Shown in pieces: positions 7,654 through 14,632 of a DNA stretch of 64,000 nt. The stretch is taken from the NCBI GenBank assembly GCA_045602385.1, contig JAZSBL010000042.1, positions 1-64,000 of the forward strand, given 5' to 3'. The first letter of the stretch is position 1. Each line of letters begins with the position of its first letter. The translations under genes were made by a program, and so were the position numbers. Under the pieces are notes generated by a model, which ran no database searches, was not told the origin of the DNA, and was given only the letters and a program-made list of their open reading frames with translations. This DNA is from SVTX01 sp045602385 (GTDB taxonomy: Bacteria > Bacillota > Clostridia > Oscillospirales > CAG-272).

Positions 7654-7803
7654 TCAAATAGTTTTTTCTACAAAGACATTACAACGCGGGCAAATAACCC
7701 TAACAGTTACGCCATGCGGAAGAAAAGCGGAATGCCGAAAAAGTAACTTGTTGCAGTTCCAACAACGCAAAGAAACAAATTTATCGACAGAAAAATCACG
7801 CAT
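7654..7803 (-). CDS. 49-residue zinc-ribbon mini protein, Com-like
   Basis: A short frame encodes MRDFSVDKFVSLRCWNCNKL and continues to CPRCNVFVEKTI. Two CxxC pairs (Cys14/17 and Cys38/41) form a likely zinc knuckle resembling phage Mu Com, a small RNA-binding regulator, and related phage/plasmid proteins. The ATG overlaps the last codons of rep by eight bases and follows an AGGGGG site inside rep, so translation is probably coupled. It ends in TGA at 7654-7656, thirteen bases before the next start. Confidence 0.65.
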   Translation of the reverse strand: MRDFSVDKFVSLRCWNCNKLLFRHSAFLPHGVTVRVICPRCNVFVEKTI

Positions 7804-8689
7804 CTTTAACACCCCCTTTTAAATATATATCAAAACTCGCGCCGTAGTCCTCAATGCAAGAATTTTGAACGTAAGCAAGAACAGTATTGAAAATCAAAAT
7901 ATCTTGCTTAGTAAAATTCGAAGAACTGAGAATAATGTCAAGCAAAGAGCGGTCAAAGGACAAGGGGGTGGAAACCCCTGTTTCAAGTCTTTGCTTGGCA
8001 ATAGCATCGTCAACGTGCCGTAAGGAAAACAAGCCATCGCGACCAAAATTCAAAAAAAACTCGCGTGGTGTCATTCCGTTAGCGCGCGCATCAAACATAG
8101 CCAACGCGCGATTGTTTGAACTATCGTTCAGACCATCGGTACGCTCATAGTCAAACCACCAAGATTTATCGTCTGCTATGCGCTCATCTTCCGAATATTG
8201 GAATTTGTCAAGATCGTCAAGGTGACGGAGATACCGCCACGAACCGCAAGTGTCACGCATAATTTCAACGTGCGTTGCTTGGGGCAAGCAATCCCCGAAA
8301 CGAGTGGCTTTATCAAGGTTATCAAAATTCCTCTTAATAGCGCTAGAAGTCTTGGCAGAATATGTATATATAAGAACGTGTGTATGGGGTTCTTTAAGCG
8401 TTCCATCGTCCTTTAAGTCCTTATCATGAAGGCAATATGCCCAATGGTGTACCCAAGGGCAAGAACGCAAAAAACGATTGATTACATCAGAACAAATGTA
8501 AGAACGAATATGAAATCGTCAAGAACGCTCATCTTTGGGGTTTTTTGAGGTTGAAACGAGTTTACCATCTTCATAAATGTAATGTGTCTTTTTGAACTTG
8601 CGAGAGGGTTTAACCTCTGCATTAGGTGAAATATCACCACTTTCCATTAGTAGAGATTTAGCGTTGCCGATAACATCTGATAGTTCCAT
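7796..8689 (-). pseudogene. Rolling-circle plasmid Rep (Rep_2 type) split by an in-frame TGA
   Basis: The frame starts with ATG at 8689, 22 bases from the twin operators, and encodes MELSDVIGNAKSLLMESGDI and on to codon 56. It then meets TGA at 8519-8521 and continues in the same frame to 7796. The downstream part has the Rep_2 hallmarks: CLHDKD, then KEPHTHVLI (the HUH metal motif), then WRYLRHLDDLDKFQY with the conserved YLxH block. The stop falls where related Reps have an aromatic residue (RYWTF or RYFTF), so TGG to TGA or CGA to TGA is a single transition. All five tryptophans after the stop are TGG, and three element genes end in TGA, so recoding is unlikely. A restart at TTG (8470) would lose the first strand of the catalytic domain. 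Probably inactive. Confidence 0.8.
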
Positions 8690-8710
8690 AATAGACCGCC
8701 TTATAAAAGA

Positions 8711-8760
8711 TATAGTTAGTTATCTAACTATATACCATTATAGTTAGTTATCTAACTATA
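8711..8760. promoter_or_regulatory. Twin palindromic operators between rep and the Cro-like gene
   Basis: Two copies of a 22-bp palindrome (8711-8732 and 8739-8760) each read TATAGTTAG-TTAT-CTAACTATA. They are 28 bp apart, start to start. They lie between the divergent rep and repressor genes and are the obvious binding sites for the Cro-like protein encoded at 8809-9027. Confidence 0.8.
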
Positions 8761-8808
8761 AGAGGGCTATATATAAGACTATTTTACAAACACAAGAAAG
8801 GAAAGAAA

Positions 8809-9027
8809 ATGTTAAAATGGAAAATTGAGCCTTTACAAGCATTGAAAGAAAAAGGCTACACAACATACACATTAAGCAAAAACCATATATTGAACGCAGG
8901 CACAATACAAAGTTTGAGAGAAAAACAGCGCATAGGGTGGGAAACGATAGACAAACTCTGCGCACTCTTGGAATGCCAAGTCGGTGACATGTTGGAGTAC
9001 ATACCAGACGAGCAGAATAACAATTGA
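8809..9027 (+). CDS. Cro/CI-type DNA-binding protein, YozG-like
   Basis: The product is 72 residues. The helix-turn-helix spans about 20-62 (YTLSKNHILNAGTIQSLREK, then WETIDKLCALLECQVGDMLE). Proteins of this size and pattern are small XRE-family repressors. An AGGAAAG site precedes the ATG. The twin palindromes at 8711-8760 lie 48 bp upstream, between this gene and the divergent rep, so it probably represses both. This fits a copy-control role in a small replicon. Confidence 0.85.
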   Translation: MLKWKIEPLQALKEKGYTTYTLSKNHILNAGTIQSLREKQRIGWETIDKLCALLECQVGDMLEYIPDEQNNN

Positions 9028-9090
9028 TATACATTCAAATGGATGTATATATACACTGAAATCAGTGTATAAGAGGGAAAAATAGAGAAG

Positions 9091-9311
9091 AATTATACAA
9101 AATCATAAAAAAATTGCACAGTAGCAAGTGCAACTGTGCAAAATGAGAGAAAGCCGAAGAAAGCCTTACGGCATAAGGGAAAAGGGCTGTTTTCGGGCAA
9201 AAGAAAATTGCACAGTAAAAACCTTACTGTGCAAAAATATTTGATTGTCCGCTATTACCTCAAATGCAAGGAAAGCCTTACGGCGTAAAGGGTTCATGAA
9301 TTATACAAAAT
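9091..9311. repeat. Repeat-rich non-coding right end of the element
   Basis: No gene is present from 9028 to 9405. The stretch holds two direct copies of a 13-bp core (AATTATACAAAAT at 9091-9103 and 9299-9311), two hairpins with the TTGCACAGT stem (9114-9122 with 9133-9141, and 9208-9218 with 9224-9234), and a 14-bp direct repeat GAAAGCCTTACGGC (9159-9172 and 9271-9284). The second 13-bp copy pairs with the right terminal repeat to make a further hairpin (9299-9328). Such density suggests an origin, attachment region or transposition end. Confidence 0.75.
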
Positions 9312-9315
9312 TTTG

Positions 9316-9336
9316 ATTTTGTATAATTATATCGGT
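9316..9336 (-). repeat. Right terminal inverted repeat
   Basis: This is the exact 21-bp reverse complement of 7120-7140. Its inner 13 bases also form a hairpin with 9299-9311 across a four-base loop. Confidence 0.85.
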
Positions 9337-9405
9337 TGATGAATATGTGCCCTTTTTTACGAGATATTACTGTTTTTTGAGTTTTATAACTGTATTTCTC
9401 CTTGA

Positions 9406-9663
9406 TTATTTATTGCACAGATACTTCTGCTTGGTTGCTTCTCCTCCTCGCAGGTGCCTTTCCTCCTTGTTTTTCTCCAGCACGCTTTTAACGTCCAGAT
9501 ACAAGGATTTATTGACCTTTTTTAATGACTGAGTTATATCTTTATGTACTGTGCTTTTACTGATCCCAAATCTTAATGCCGTAGCACGTACGGTCGTATT
9601 ATTTTCTACAATATACAAACCGAGTACCACGCATCTTTCTTTACCGGATGCTAAATACATCAT
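9406..9663 (-). CDS. spoIIID: Sporulation transcriptional regulator SpoIIID
   Basis: The product is 85 residues. The helix-turn-helix VRATALRFGISKSTVHKDIT and the C-terminal block RHLRGGEATKQKY are diagnostic for SpoIIID, a mother-cell DNA-binding protein that modulates sigma-E genes and prepares sigma-K expression. The ATG at 9663 was chosen because AGAGGTAG lies seven bases upstream; a TTG at 9669 is too close to that site. The length equals the family norm. A sigma-E-like promoter lies at 9701-9729. Confidence 0.95.
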   Translation of the reverse strand: MMYLASGKERCVVLGLYIVENNTTVRATALRFGISKSTVHKDITQSLKKVNKSLYLDVKSVLEKNKEERHLRGGEATKQKYLCNK

Positions 9664-9700
9664 TGCCAACTACCTCTTTATTCGTTTGAGATTATAATAT

Positions 9701-9729
9701 AAATTATGCTCGAACGGACGCGGTTATGA
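9701..9729 (-). promoter_or_regulatory. Candidate sigma-E promoter of spoIIID
   Basis: On the minus strand TCATAA (9724-9729) is followed by a 15-base gap and CATAATTT (9701-9708). This resembles the sigma-E pattern (-35 with ATA, -10 CATACANT). It is 38 bases upstream of the start. In B. subtilis spoIIID is a sigma-E gene, which supports the reading; the match itself is imperfect. Confidence 0.4.
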
Positions 9730-9777
9730 ATGTATTACTGTATCTATACACAATGCTTTTATATTTAGGATCTGGAT

Positions 9778-10569
9778 ATGTTTAATATTGAAAATTTAGC
9801 CTTAGAGCTTGATAAATATGATGTTTTTGAAGGAATGACCTCTATATCGGCTGTAATAAGATCGGTATCGCAGAATCTTAGCGACCGAAGGATTTTCGCC
9901 ATTCTCTATGATTCGAAACGTGAAGATAAAAAAAGCCGTGAGCTTTCCTTTATAAAAAAATGCTCCCATGATTTGTCTTTTGAGGTCGCTTCGGTCTCAT
10001 CCGAGGTGCTGTCCAACCTTACAGCCGGTGAATCACACGGCGGTATCGTCGCAATAACCTCAAAACGCACATTCAATGACAACTTTGTTAAATTATTAAC
10101 AAATACATCCTTTTATGCCCTTATAGACGGTATCGAGGATCCCTACAACTTTGCTTATTCGATTCGCTCACTCTATGCAGCCGGAGTTGACGGTATCATT
10201 CTTCCTCCGCGAAATTGGATGGATTATTCGGGTACTGTTGCGCGATCCTCTGCCGGTACGAGCGAGCTTGCAAATATATACGTGTGTGACACTCTTGAAG
10301 CGGTAAAACAATTTAAGGAAGCCGGATTCAAGGTCGTTTGCGCATCCATAAGAGACTCCGTTTCTATTTATGAATACGACTTCACTTCCCCTACTCTGCT
10401 CATTGTTGGCGGTGAGAAAAGAGGTATTTCCAGAAAGCTTTTAGATCTTTCCGATGCCAACGTGAGAATTGAATACGGCAGAGAGTTTATGGGATCTCTT
10501 CCCTCTGCCTCTGCAGTTTCGGTCATTGCGTTTGAGATTGCCCGTCAAAAGGCATCTTTCAACAAATGA
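9778..10569 (+). CDS. TrmH/SpoU-family RNA 2'-O-methyltransferase
   Basis: The product is 263 residues. The N-terminal third resembles the substrate-binding domain of SpoU enzymes. The SPOUT knot motifs follow: IDGIEDPYNFAYSIRSLYAAG (about 116-136), ILPPR, IVGGEKRGIS (about 211-220), and a third motif SLPSASAVSVIAFEIA in place of the usual SLNVSVAAGI. The altered third motif still keeps the helix that binds S-adenosylmethionine. The target RNA is unknown. It is divergent from spoIIID and ends in TGA, which confirms TGA as a host stop codon. Confidence 0.8.
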   Translation: MFNIENLALELDKYDVFEGMTSISAVIRSVSQNLSDRRIFAILYDSKREDKKSRELSFIKKCSHDLSFEVASVSSEVLSNLTAGESHGGIVAITSKRTFNDNFVKLLTNTSFYALIDGIEDPYNFAYSIRSLYAAGVDGIILPPRNWMDYSGTVARSSAGTSELANIYVCDTLEAVKQFKEAGFKVVCASIRDSVSIYEYDFTSPTLLIVGGEKRGISRKLLDLSDANVRIEYGREFMGSLPSASAVSVIAFEIARQKASFNK

Positions 10570-10648
10570 TGTTATATCAAATATTCCGCTATTGAATCAT
10601 AATCAATAGTATTTATGTAAAAACAATTGAATCGTATCGAGGAATACC

Positions 10649-11497
10649 ATGAGAAAGAAAATATCCTTTATAGGAGTTGGAAATATGGCATCCGCCATTA
10701 TTAACGGAATAACAAGCAAGGATGAAAATCCTATTTTATGGTCTGACATTCTGCTTTATGACAACAATTTGGGAAAAATGTCGAAATACGCGCTTGAGGG
10801 CGCCCAAATAGCGCATAGCCTGGACGAGGCCGCCTTTTCAGCCGACTGCATTATTCTTTGTGTAAAGCCACAGAATTATGCGGAGGTTCTTCCCGTGCTT
10901 TCGGGAGTAGAAGGCATTCAGGACAAGCTTATTATTTCTATTGCAGCAGGTATTTCAACAGACAGCATTGAGCCGAGTGTTAAAGGTGCGCCCATAGTAC
11001 GGGTTATGCCCAACACACCTATGCTTATAGGTCAAGGGGTGAGCGCGCTTTGCAGAACATCAAAGGTTTCTGACGAGGATTTTGATTTTGCATGCGACAT
11101 ATTTGCTTCGGCGGGCAGAATAATCAAAATAACCGAGGATGAGATGAACAAGATCATATGTGTCACAGGCTCTTCGCCTGCATACATATTTATGGTAATA
11201 AAAGCTATGCTTGATGCAGCAGAAAACCAGGGACTTGTAATGGCTGATACGAACCGGGCAAGCCTTGATAAAAAAGAGCTTTTAGATGCTATATGTGATA
11301 CAGTAATCGGATCTGCAATGCTTGCTAAATCAAGCAGTAAAACTCTTGACGAGCAAATACAGACAGTTTGCTCCAAGGGTGGCACGACCGAACAGGCCGT
11401 GTCAGAGCTTGAAAGGTACAAAATATTTGAAGCATTTGACAGCGCGATGGCAAAATGTACTGCTCGCGCATACGAGCTTGGAGCAACTAAGAAATAA
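10649..11497 (+). CDS. proC: Pyrroline-5-carboxylate reductase
   Basis: The product is 282 residues and makes the last step of proline synthesis, reducing pyrroline-5-carboxylate with NAD(P)H. The Rossmann loop GVGNMA is at 9-14, and VRVMPNTPMLIGQGVSAL and GSSPAYIFMVIKAMLDAAENQG are family signatures. Compared with typical members it has a short insertion around residues 200-214 (TNRASLDKKELL). A GAGGAA site precedes the ATG. It lies 20 bases before a membrane protein gene, with which it may share a transcript. Confidence 0.92.
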   Translation: MRKKISFIGVGNMASAIINGITSKDENPILWSDILLYDNNLGKMSKYALEGAQIAHSLDEAAFSADCIILCVKPQNYAEVLPVLSGVEGIQDKLIISIAAGISTDSIEPSVKGAPIVRVMPNTPMLIGQGVSALCRTSKVSDEDFDFACDIFASAGRIIKITEDEMNKIICVTGSSPAYIFMVIKAMLDAAENQGLVMADTNRASLDKKELLDAICDTVIGSAMLAKSSSKTLDEQIQTVCSKGGTTEQAVSELERYKIFEAFDSAMAKCTARAYELGATKK

Positions 11498-11517
11498 ACC
11501 AAATATAAGGAACTATC

Positions 11518-12474
11518 ATGAAAGATACTACAAAAAAGAGATTCAATCTCTTTAAATTTAATCGAGACGGAAAAGGAATCGATCCCGGTGAGGACAGGAC
11601 CCCCAACCTCAAGTTTTTCTTCAAGCAGCTTTGGAGAAAGCTCTCAAAGATACTTACACTTAACATGATAATGATCTTCCAGGTCATACCGCTTATACTT
11701 TGTTTGTATCTATACTTTATAGCTACCCCCACTACACCTACCTTTTATTTCCCCGAATACTCAGCAATGTTTGGAATACAAGAGGCGGCGGCTTCATCCG
11801 CAAGCTCAATCAATCTTGGTTTCTTCTCCCTGCAGCACCCTCTGCCTGCTTATGACACCTATATCTACTGGGTAATCGCAATATTGGCAATAATACACGT
11901 TGTCACGTTCGGTTGGCAGAAGGTCGGCGCGACGTATGTTTTAAGAGGTCTTGTGCGTGGCGACAGTGTATTTGTATGGTCTGATTTCTTCTATGCGATC
12001 AAGAAAAACCTGAAGCAGGGCTTGCTCCTTGGACTGATTGACAGTGTTGCGATGTTTGCCCTTGCATTTGATATCATATACTTCTACACCTCGCCCCCAA
12101 GCAGCATGAATAACTTCATGTATATCATGACTATTGCGCTTATCGTGCTTTATATGATATTCCGCTTTTATACATATCTCATGGTCGTTACATTTGATAT
12201 GAAGCTGTCAAAAATATTCAAAAACGCTCTGATCTTCATTGTGCTTGGCATCAAGAGGAATATTATGGCGCTTTTAGGGCTTGCCGCTGTTACCGCAATC
12301 GCGGTTGTATTTATTGTTCTCTTCCTGCCCATGGGCCTTGGAGTAACGCTTGTACTTCCCTTTATATATTATCTCGGCCTTTGCGGATTTATCTACACAT
12401 ATGCCGCGTATCCAATTATCGAGAGATACATGATAGAGCCTGTTGAAACAACCAATACATCATCAGAGGAATAA
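11518..12474 (+). CDS. YesL-like (DUF624) membrane protein
   Basis: The product is 318 residues with about six membrane helices (near 49-70, 117-137, 171-191, 197-220, 230-245 and 255-300). The block KVGATYVLRGLVRGDSVFVW followed by SDFFYAIKKNLKQG is the DUF624/YesL signature, here in a longer protein than usual (about 210). The N-terminus is cytosolic and basic. YesL relatives often sit near sugar-uptake genes, but their function is unknown. It follows proC closely and is ended by a shared terminator. Confidence 0.75.
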   Translation: MKDTTKKRFNLFKFNRDGKGIDPGEDRTPNLKFFFKQLWRKLSKILTLNMIMIFQVIPLILCLYLYFIATPTTPTFYFPEYSAMFGIQEAAASSASSINLGFFSLQHPLPAYDTYIYWVIAILAIIHVVTFGWQKVGATYVLRGLVRGDSVFVWSDFFYAIKKNLKQGLLLGLIDSVAMFALAFDIIYFYTSPPSSMNNFMYIMTIALIVLYMIFRFYTYLMVVTFDMKLSKIFKNALIFIVLGIKRNIMALLGLAAVTAIAVVFIVLFLPMGLGVTLVLPFIYYLGLCGFIYTYAAYPIIERYMIEPVETTNTSSEE

Positions 12475-12485
12475 TAATATCCCAC

Positions 12486-12520
12486 AAAGGCTTTGAAGCA
12501 GCTACTACTTCAAAGCCTTT
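12486..12520. terminator. Bidirectional terminator between convergent genes
   Basis: Thirteen-base perfect arms (12486-12498 and 12508-12520) enclose a nine-base loop, with TTATTTTG following on the plus strand. The right arm overlaps the stop codon of the minus-strand deacetylase. Confidence 0.8.
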
Positions 12521-13241
12521 ATTTTGATCCTATAAGCTCGCTGACTGTGACAAATTGGTATCCTTTTTCAATTAATGTTGGCAAGAACAACTCCAGCGCC
12601 TCGACTGTTGGGCTGTTATAGGAAATATAGTCATGCATCAATATTATATCGCCCGAAGATGCCTTTTCGATAACCATTTTTGCTATACTTTCCGGAGGTG
12701 TATGGTCCCAATCGCGAGTATCTATATCCCACAATATAACCTTATAGTCAAGCTCTCGCAAAAGAGTGGTAACGCCGTTGTCGATCATCCCCTCGGGCGG
12801 GCGGAAGAGCTTTGTACGACACTCGCCGTGCTCATATATCTCCTCCTCACACTTCTCTACTTCTCTCCTCAAAGCATTTGTATCAATTCGTGACACGTGT
12901 GGGTGTGTATAGGTGTGATTCCCGATTTCATGCCCGTGGGATAGTATCTCCTCAAAAGCGCTTGGATAATAATGGACATTTGCTCCAACCGTGAAAAAGG
13001 TTGCTTTTATATTATATTTGTCCAAAACCTCAAGTATTTTGGGGGTGAGTCTCGGATGCGGACCGTCATCAAACGTAAGCGCTATCTTCTTATATTGATT
13101 CTCGTTCTTTCTGTAGACGTCGGAATGATCCCCTTCCTGAAAATTATTTGCCGATATCGCAATTTCGCAAGGCTTTATCCCACAATTAAACGCGACAACC
13201 GACAAAAGGATCAAGACTCCAATCCTAATGAATATCCGCAT
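12519..13241 (-). CDS. Exported polysaccharide deacetylase
   Basis: The product is 240 residues. The start at 13241 (MRIFIRIGVLILLSVVAFNC) gives a signal peptide or membrane anchor and follows AAGGG; a longer frame to 13277 overlaps the upstream gene. The NodB domain has TFDDGPHPRLTPKIL (metal Asp and catalytic base), HGHEIGNHTYTHPH (metal His pair), FRPPEG and DWDHTPPE, with a final MHD near the C-terminus. All five motifs are intact, so it should be active on peptidoglycan or another N-acetylated glycan. It follows a PdaA-type gene by seven bases; the pair is one transcription unit and may both act in sporulation. Confidence 0.85.
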   Translation of the reverse strand: MRIFIRIGVLILLSVVAFNCGIKPCEIAISANNFQEGDHSDVYRKNENQYKKIALTFDDGPHPRLTPKILEVLDKYNIKATFFTVGANVHYYPSAFEEILSHGHEIGNHTYTHPHVSRIDTNALRREVEKCEEEIYEHGECRTKLFRPPEGMIDNGVTTLLRELDYKVILWDIDTRDWDHTPPESIAKMVIEKASSGDIILMHDYISYNSPTVEALELFLPTLIEKGYQFVTVSELIGSK

Positions 13242-13248
13242 TGTTCTG

Positions 13249-14022
13249 TTACCCTTCAAGCTCATCAAGCGTTCCAAATCTATAGCCCTGTGATTTCAGC
13301 TCTCTTATGACATCGCCCAGAATTTTCGCATTCGTGCTTGATGTTGGATGCAAGAGCATTATTTCACCGTTGTGGATATTGTCAAGTATTTTATTTTTGG
13401 CTTTCTCTGTATCCATTTGCTTTTGGTTATCCCAATCGGCATATCCGAAGCTCCAAAACACCGTTTTATATCCCATGGCCCTTGCATACTCAAGACTGTC
13501 ACGGTCAAATTTTCCCTCCGGAGGTCTATAATATTTTGATAGGGGCTTCCCTGTTTTATCTATGCAAGACTCTTCAAGCCTTTCAAGCTCTGCTTGAAAT
13601 TCGCTCTGACTCTTATTCACCATGGACTTGTGTGAATAGGTGTGATTGCAGACAAGGTGACCTTCATTCTGCATTCTTTTTATCAAATTTGTTTCTTTTT
13701 CTATCATGTGTCCGAGAACAAAGAATGCCGCCGGAACTTTTTCATTTTTTAAGGTATCAAGGATCTTTGAAACGTTTCCGTTCTCATATCCTGCGTCAAA
13801 TGTCAGGTAAATTACCTTGTCATCGCAATCATCGCCGTGCTTTTTATCCAAGTAAAATCCCCCGTAGTCTTCAACAAAGGATATGCTTGAATCGGCTACG
13901 GGCTGTCGGTGATCTTTACGGTGGACACAAAACCAGCTGTGTACATTTGATTCCGCGCTGACAGGCAAGGCGAGGCACATAAGCAGGCTGCAAATACAAA
14001 ACACCTTTGCTGTTTTTTTCAT
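13249..14022 (-). CDS. pdaA: PdaA-type spore cortex de-N-acetylase
   Basis: The product is 257 residues. MKKTAKVFCICSLLMCLALP is a signal peptide; AAGGAGATG sits six bases before this ATG, so the further-upstream ATG was rejected. The domain carries YLTFDAGYENG, HLVCNHTYSHKSM, YYRPPEGKF, FWSFGYADWDNQK and LLHPTSS, which match B. subtilis PdaA rather than generic NodB proteins. PdaA deacetylates muramic acid so that the muramic delta-lactam of the spore cortex can form. The presence of spore genes in the window agrees. In B. subtilis the gene is under sigma-G, but no clear sigma-G site was seen here. Confidence 0.88.
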   Translation of the reverse strand: MKKTAKVFCICSLLMCLALPVSAESNVHSWFCVHRKDHRQPVADSSISFVEDYGGFYLDKKHGDDCDDKVIYLTFDAGYENGNVSKILDTLKNEKVPAAFFVLGHMIEKETNLIKRMQNEGHLVCNHTYSHKSMVNKSQSEFQAELERLEESCIDKTGKPLSKYYRPPEGKFDRDSLEYARAMGYKTVFWSFGYADWDNQKQMDTEKAKNKILDNIHNGEIMLLHPTSSTNAKILGDVIRELKSQGYRFGTLDELEG

Positions 14023-14142
14023 AAAAACATCTCCTTTCAACTTCTTTGTTATTAGTCTTTCATCATTGCTCCATCATATTTAACCAATTAAATGAAAAGG
14101 TGTTTTTTTAAGTAAATATAATAATTTTTTTGGTGTTTTATA

Positions 14143-14171
14143 TTGACAAACACAAAAGTGAGGTATAGAAT
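14143..14171 (+). promoter_or_regulatory. Vegetative promoter for the gene at 14226
   Basis: TTGACA (14143-14148), a 17-base spacer and TAGAAT (14166-14171) lie 54 bases upstream of the start. Confidence 0.75.
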
Positions 14172-14225
14172 ATAAGTATAGACATTGCCTCAAACAAGAT
14201 ATTTTATGAGGATTTAGGAGTTACC

Positions 14226-14501
14226 ATGGGAGAATTTTGGGACGTTTTTTTGGGCATTTTTATAGGTGCTTTGTGTGGGGTGATACCGTTTGTTTACGGT
14301 CTGATTTCACATCACAATGCATTGGCAATCGTCGCAATTGTCGCCACGATAATTTCCGGTGTGATCTTTGTAATCTTTGATAAGCCGCCGTTCACGGCGA
14401 TAGGCGTAGCAATAATATTTCTGGTGTTCTTATTCGCCAAAAACAAGAACAAACACTATAAAGACAACGAAGATCACGAAGAATACTTAAATGATGAATA
14501 A
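14226..14501 (+). CDS. Small membrane protein of unknown function
   Basis: The product is 91 residues with three hydrophobic stretches (about 7-27, 33-51 and 55-75) and a hydrophilic, charged tail (KNKNKHYKDNEDHEEYLNDE). It is monocistronic, with its own promoter (14143-14171), an AGGAG site and a strong terminator directly after it. No family was recognised. Confidence 0.75.
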   Translation: MGEFWDVFLGIFIGALCGVIPFVYGLISHHNALAIVAIVATIISGVIFVIFDKPPFTAIGVAIIFLVFLFAKNKNKHYKDNEDHEEYLNDE

Positions 14502-14504
14502 ATT

Positions 14505-14536
14505 ACATCCGACATTGACATGTCGGATGTTTTTTT
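14505..14536 (+). terminator. Intrinsic terminator
   Basis: Ten-base perfect arms (14505-14514 and 14521-14530) enclose a six-base loop and are followed by TTTTTT. Confidence 0.9.
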
Positions 14537-14632
14537 ATGCCGAAATATAGAAAAAACTATATACAAAAAGGAATTTATGTGTTATAATTATTATGTATAA
14601 TAATATTTATATAGCACAAAGGGGTAGCGACC

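Larger units (their letters stand above)
7120..9336. mobile_element. 2.2-kb inverted-repeat-bounded element with plasmid-type Rep
   Basis: Perfect 21-bp inverted repeats (7120-7140 and 9316-9336) bound 2217 bp of different character from the host. Inside are a plasmid-type Rep gene broken by a stop, a zinc-finger mini gene, a small unknown gene, a divergent Cro-like repressor with twin operators, and two non-coding repeat-rich ends. It sits between two complete host units, the sugar operon terminator and spoIIID, so no host gene is visibly broken. No target duplication is evident next to the repeats. It could be a transposon-like unit, or a small rolling-circle plasmid that integrated. A 13-bp core of the repeat also occurs in direct orientation at 9091-9103 and 9299-9311, which fits the second view. 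Confidence 0.65.

Noticed and set aside
7362..7661. Plus-strand 99-codon frame in the element
   Set aside because: It overlaps the terminator and the two minus-strand element genes; no ribosome binding site.
8198..8416. Possible plus-strand gene inside rep
   Set aside because: It runs opposite the conserved HUH and YLRH blocks of rep and lacks a start signal.
8519..8521. TGA read as tryptophan in rep (alternative genetic code)
   Set aside because: Three element genes and at least one neighbouring host gene end in TGA, and all other Trp codons in the element are TGG.
9114..9284. CRISPR-like array from the repeats at the right end of the element
   Set aside because: Repeats differ in kind and spacing, there are only two copies of each and no cas genes are present.
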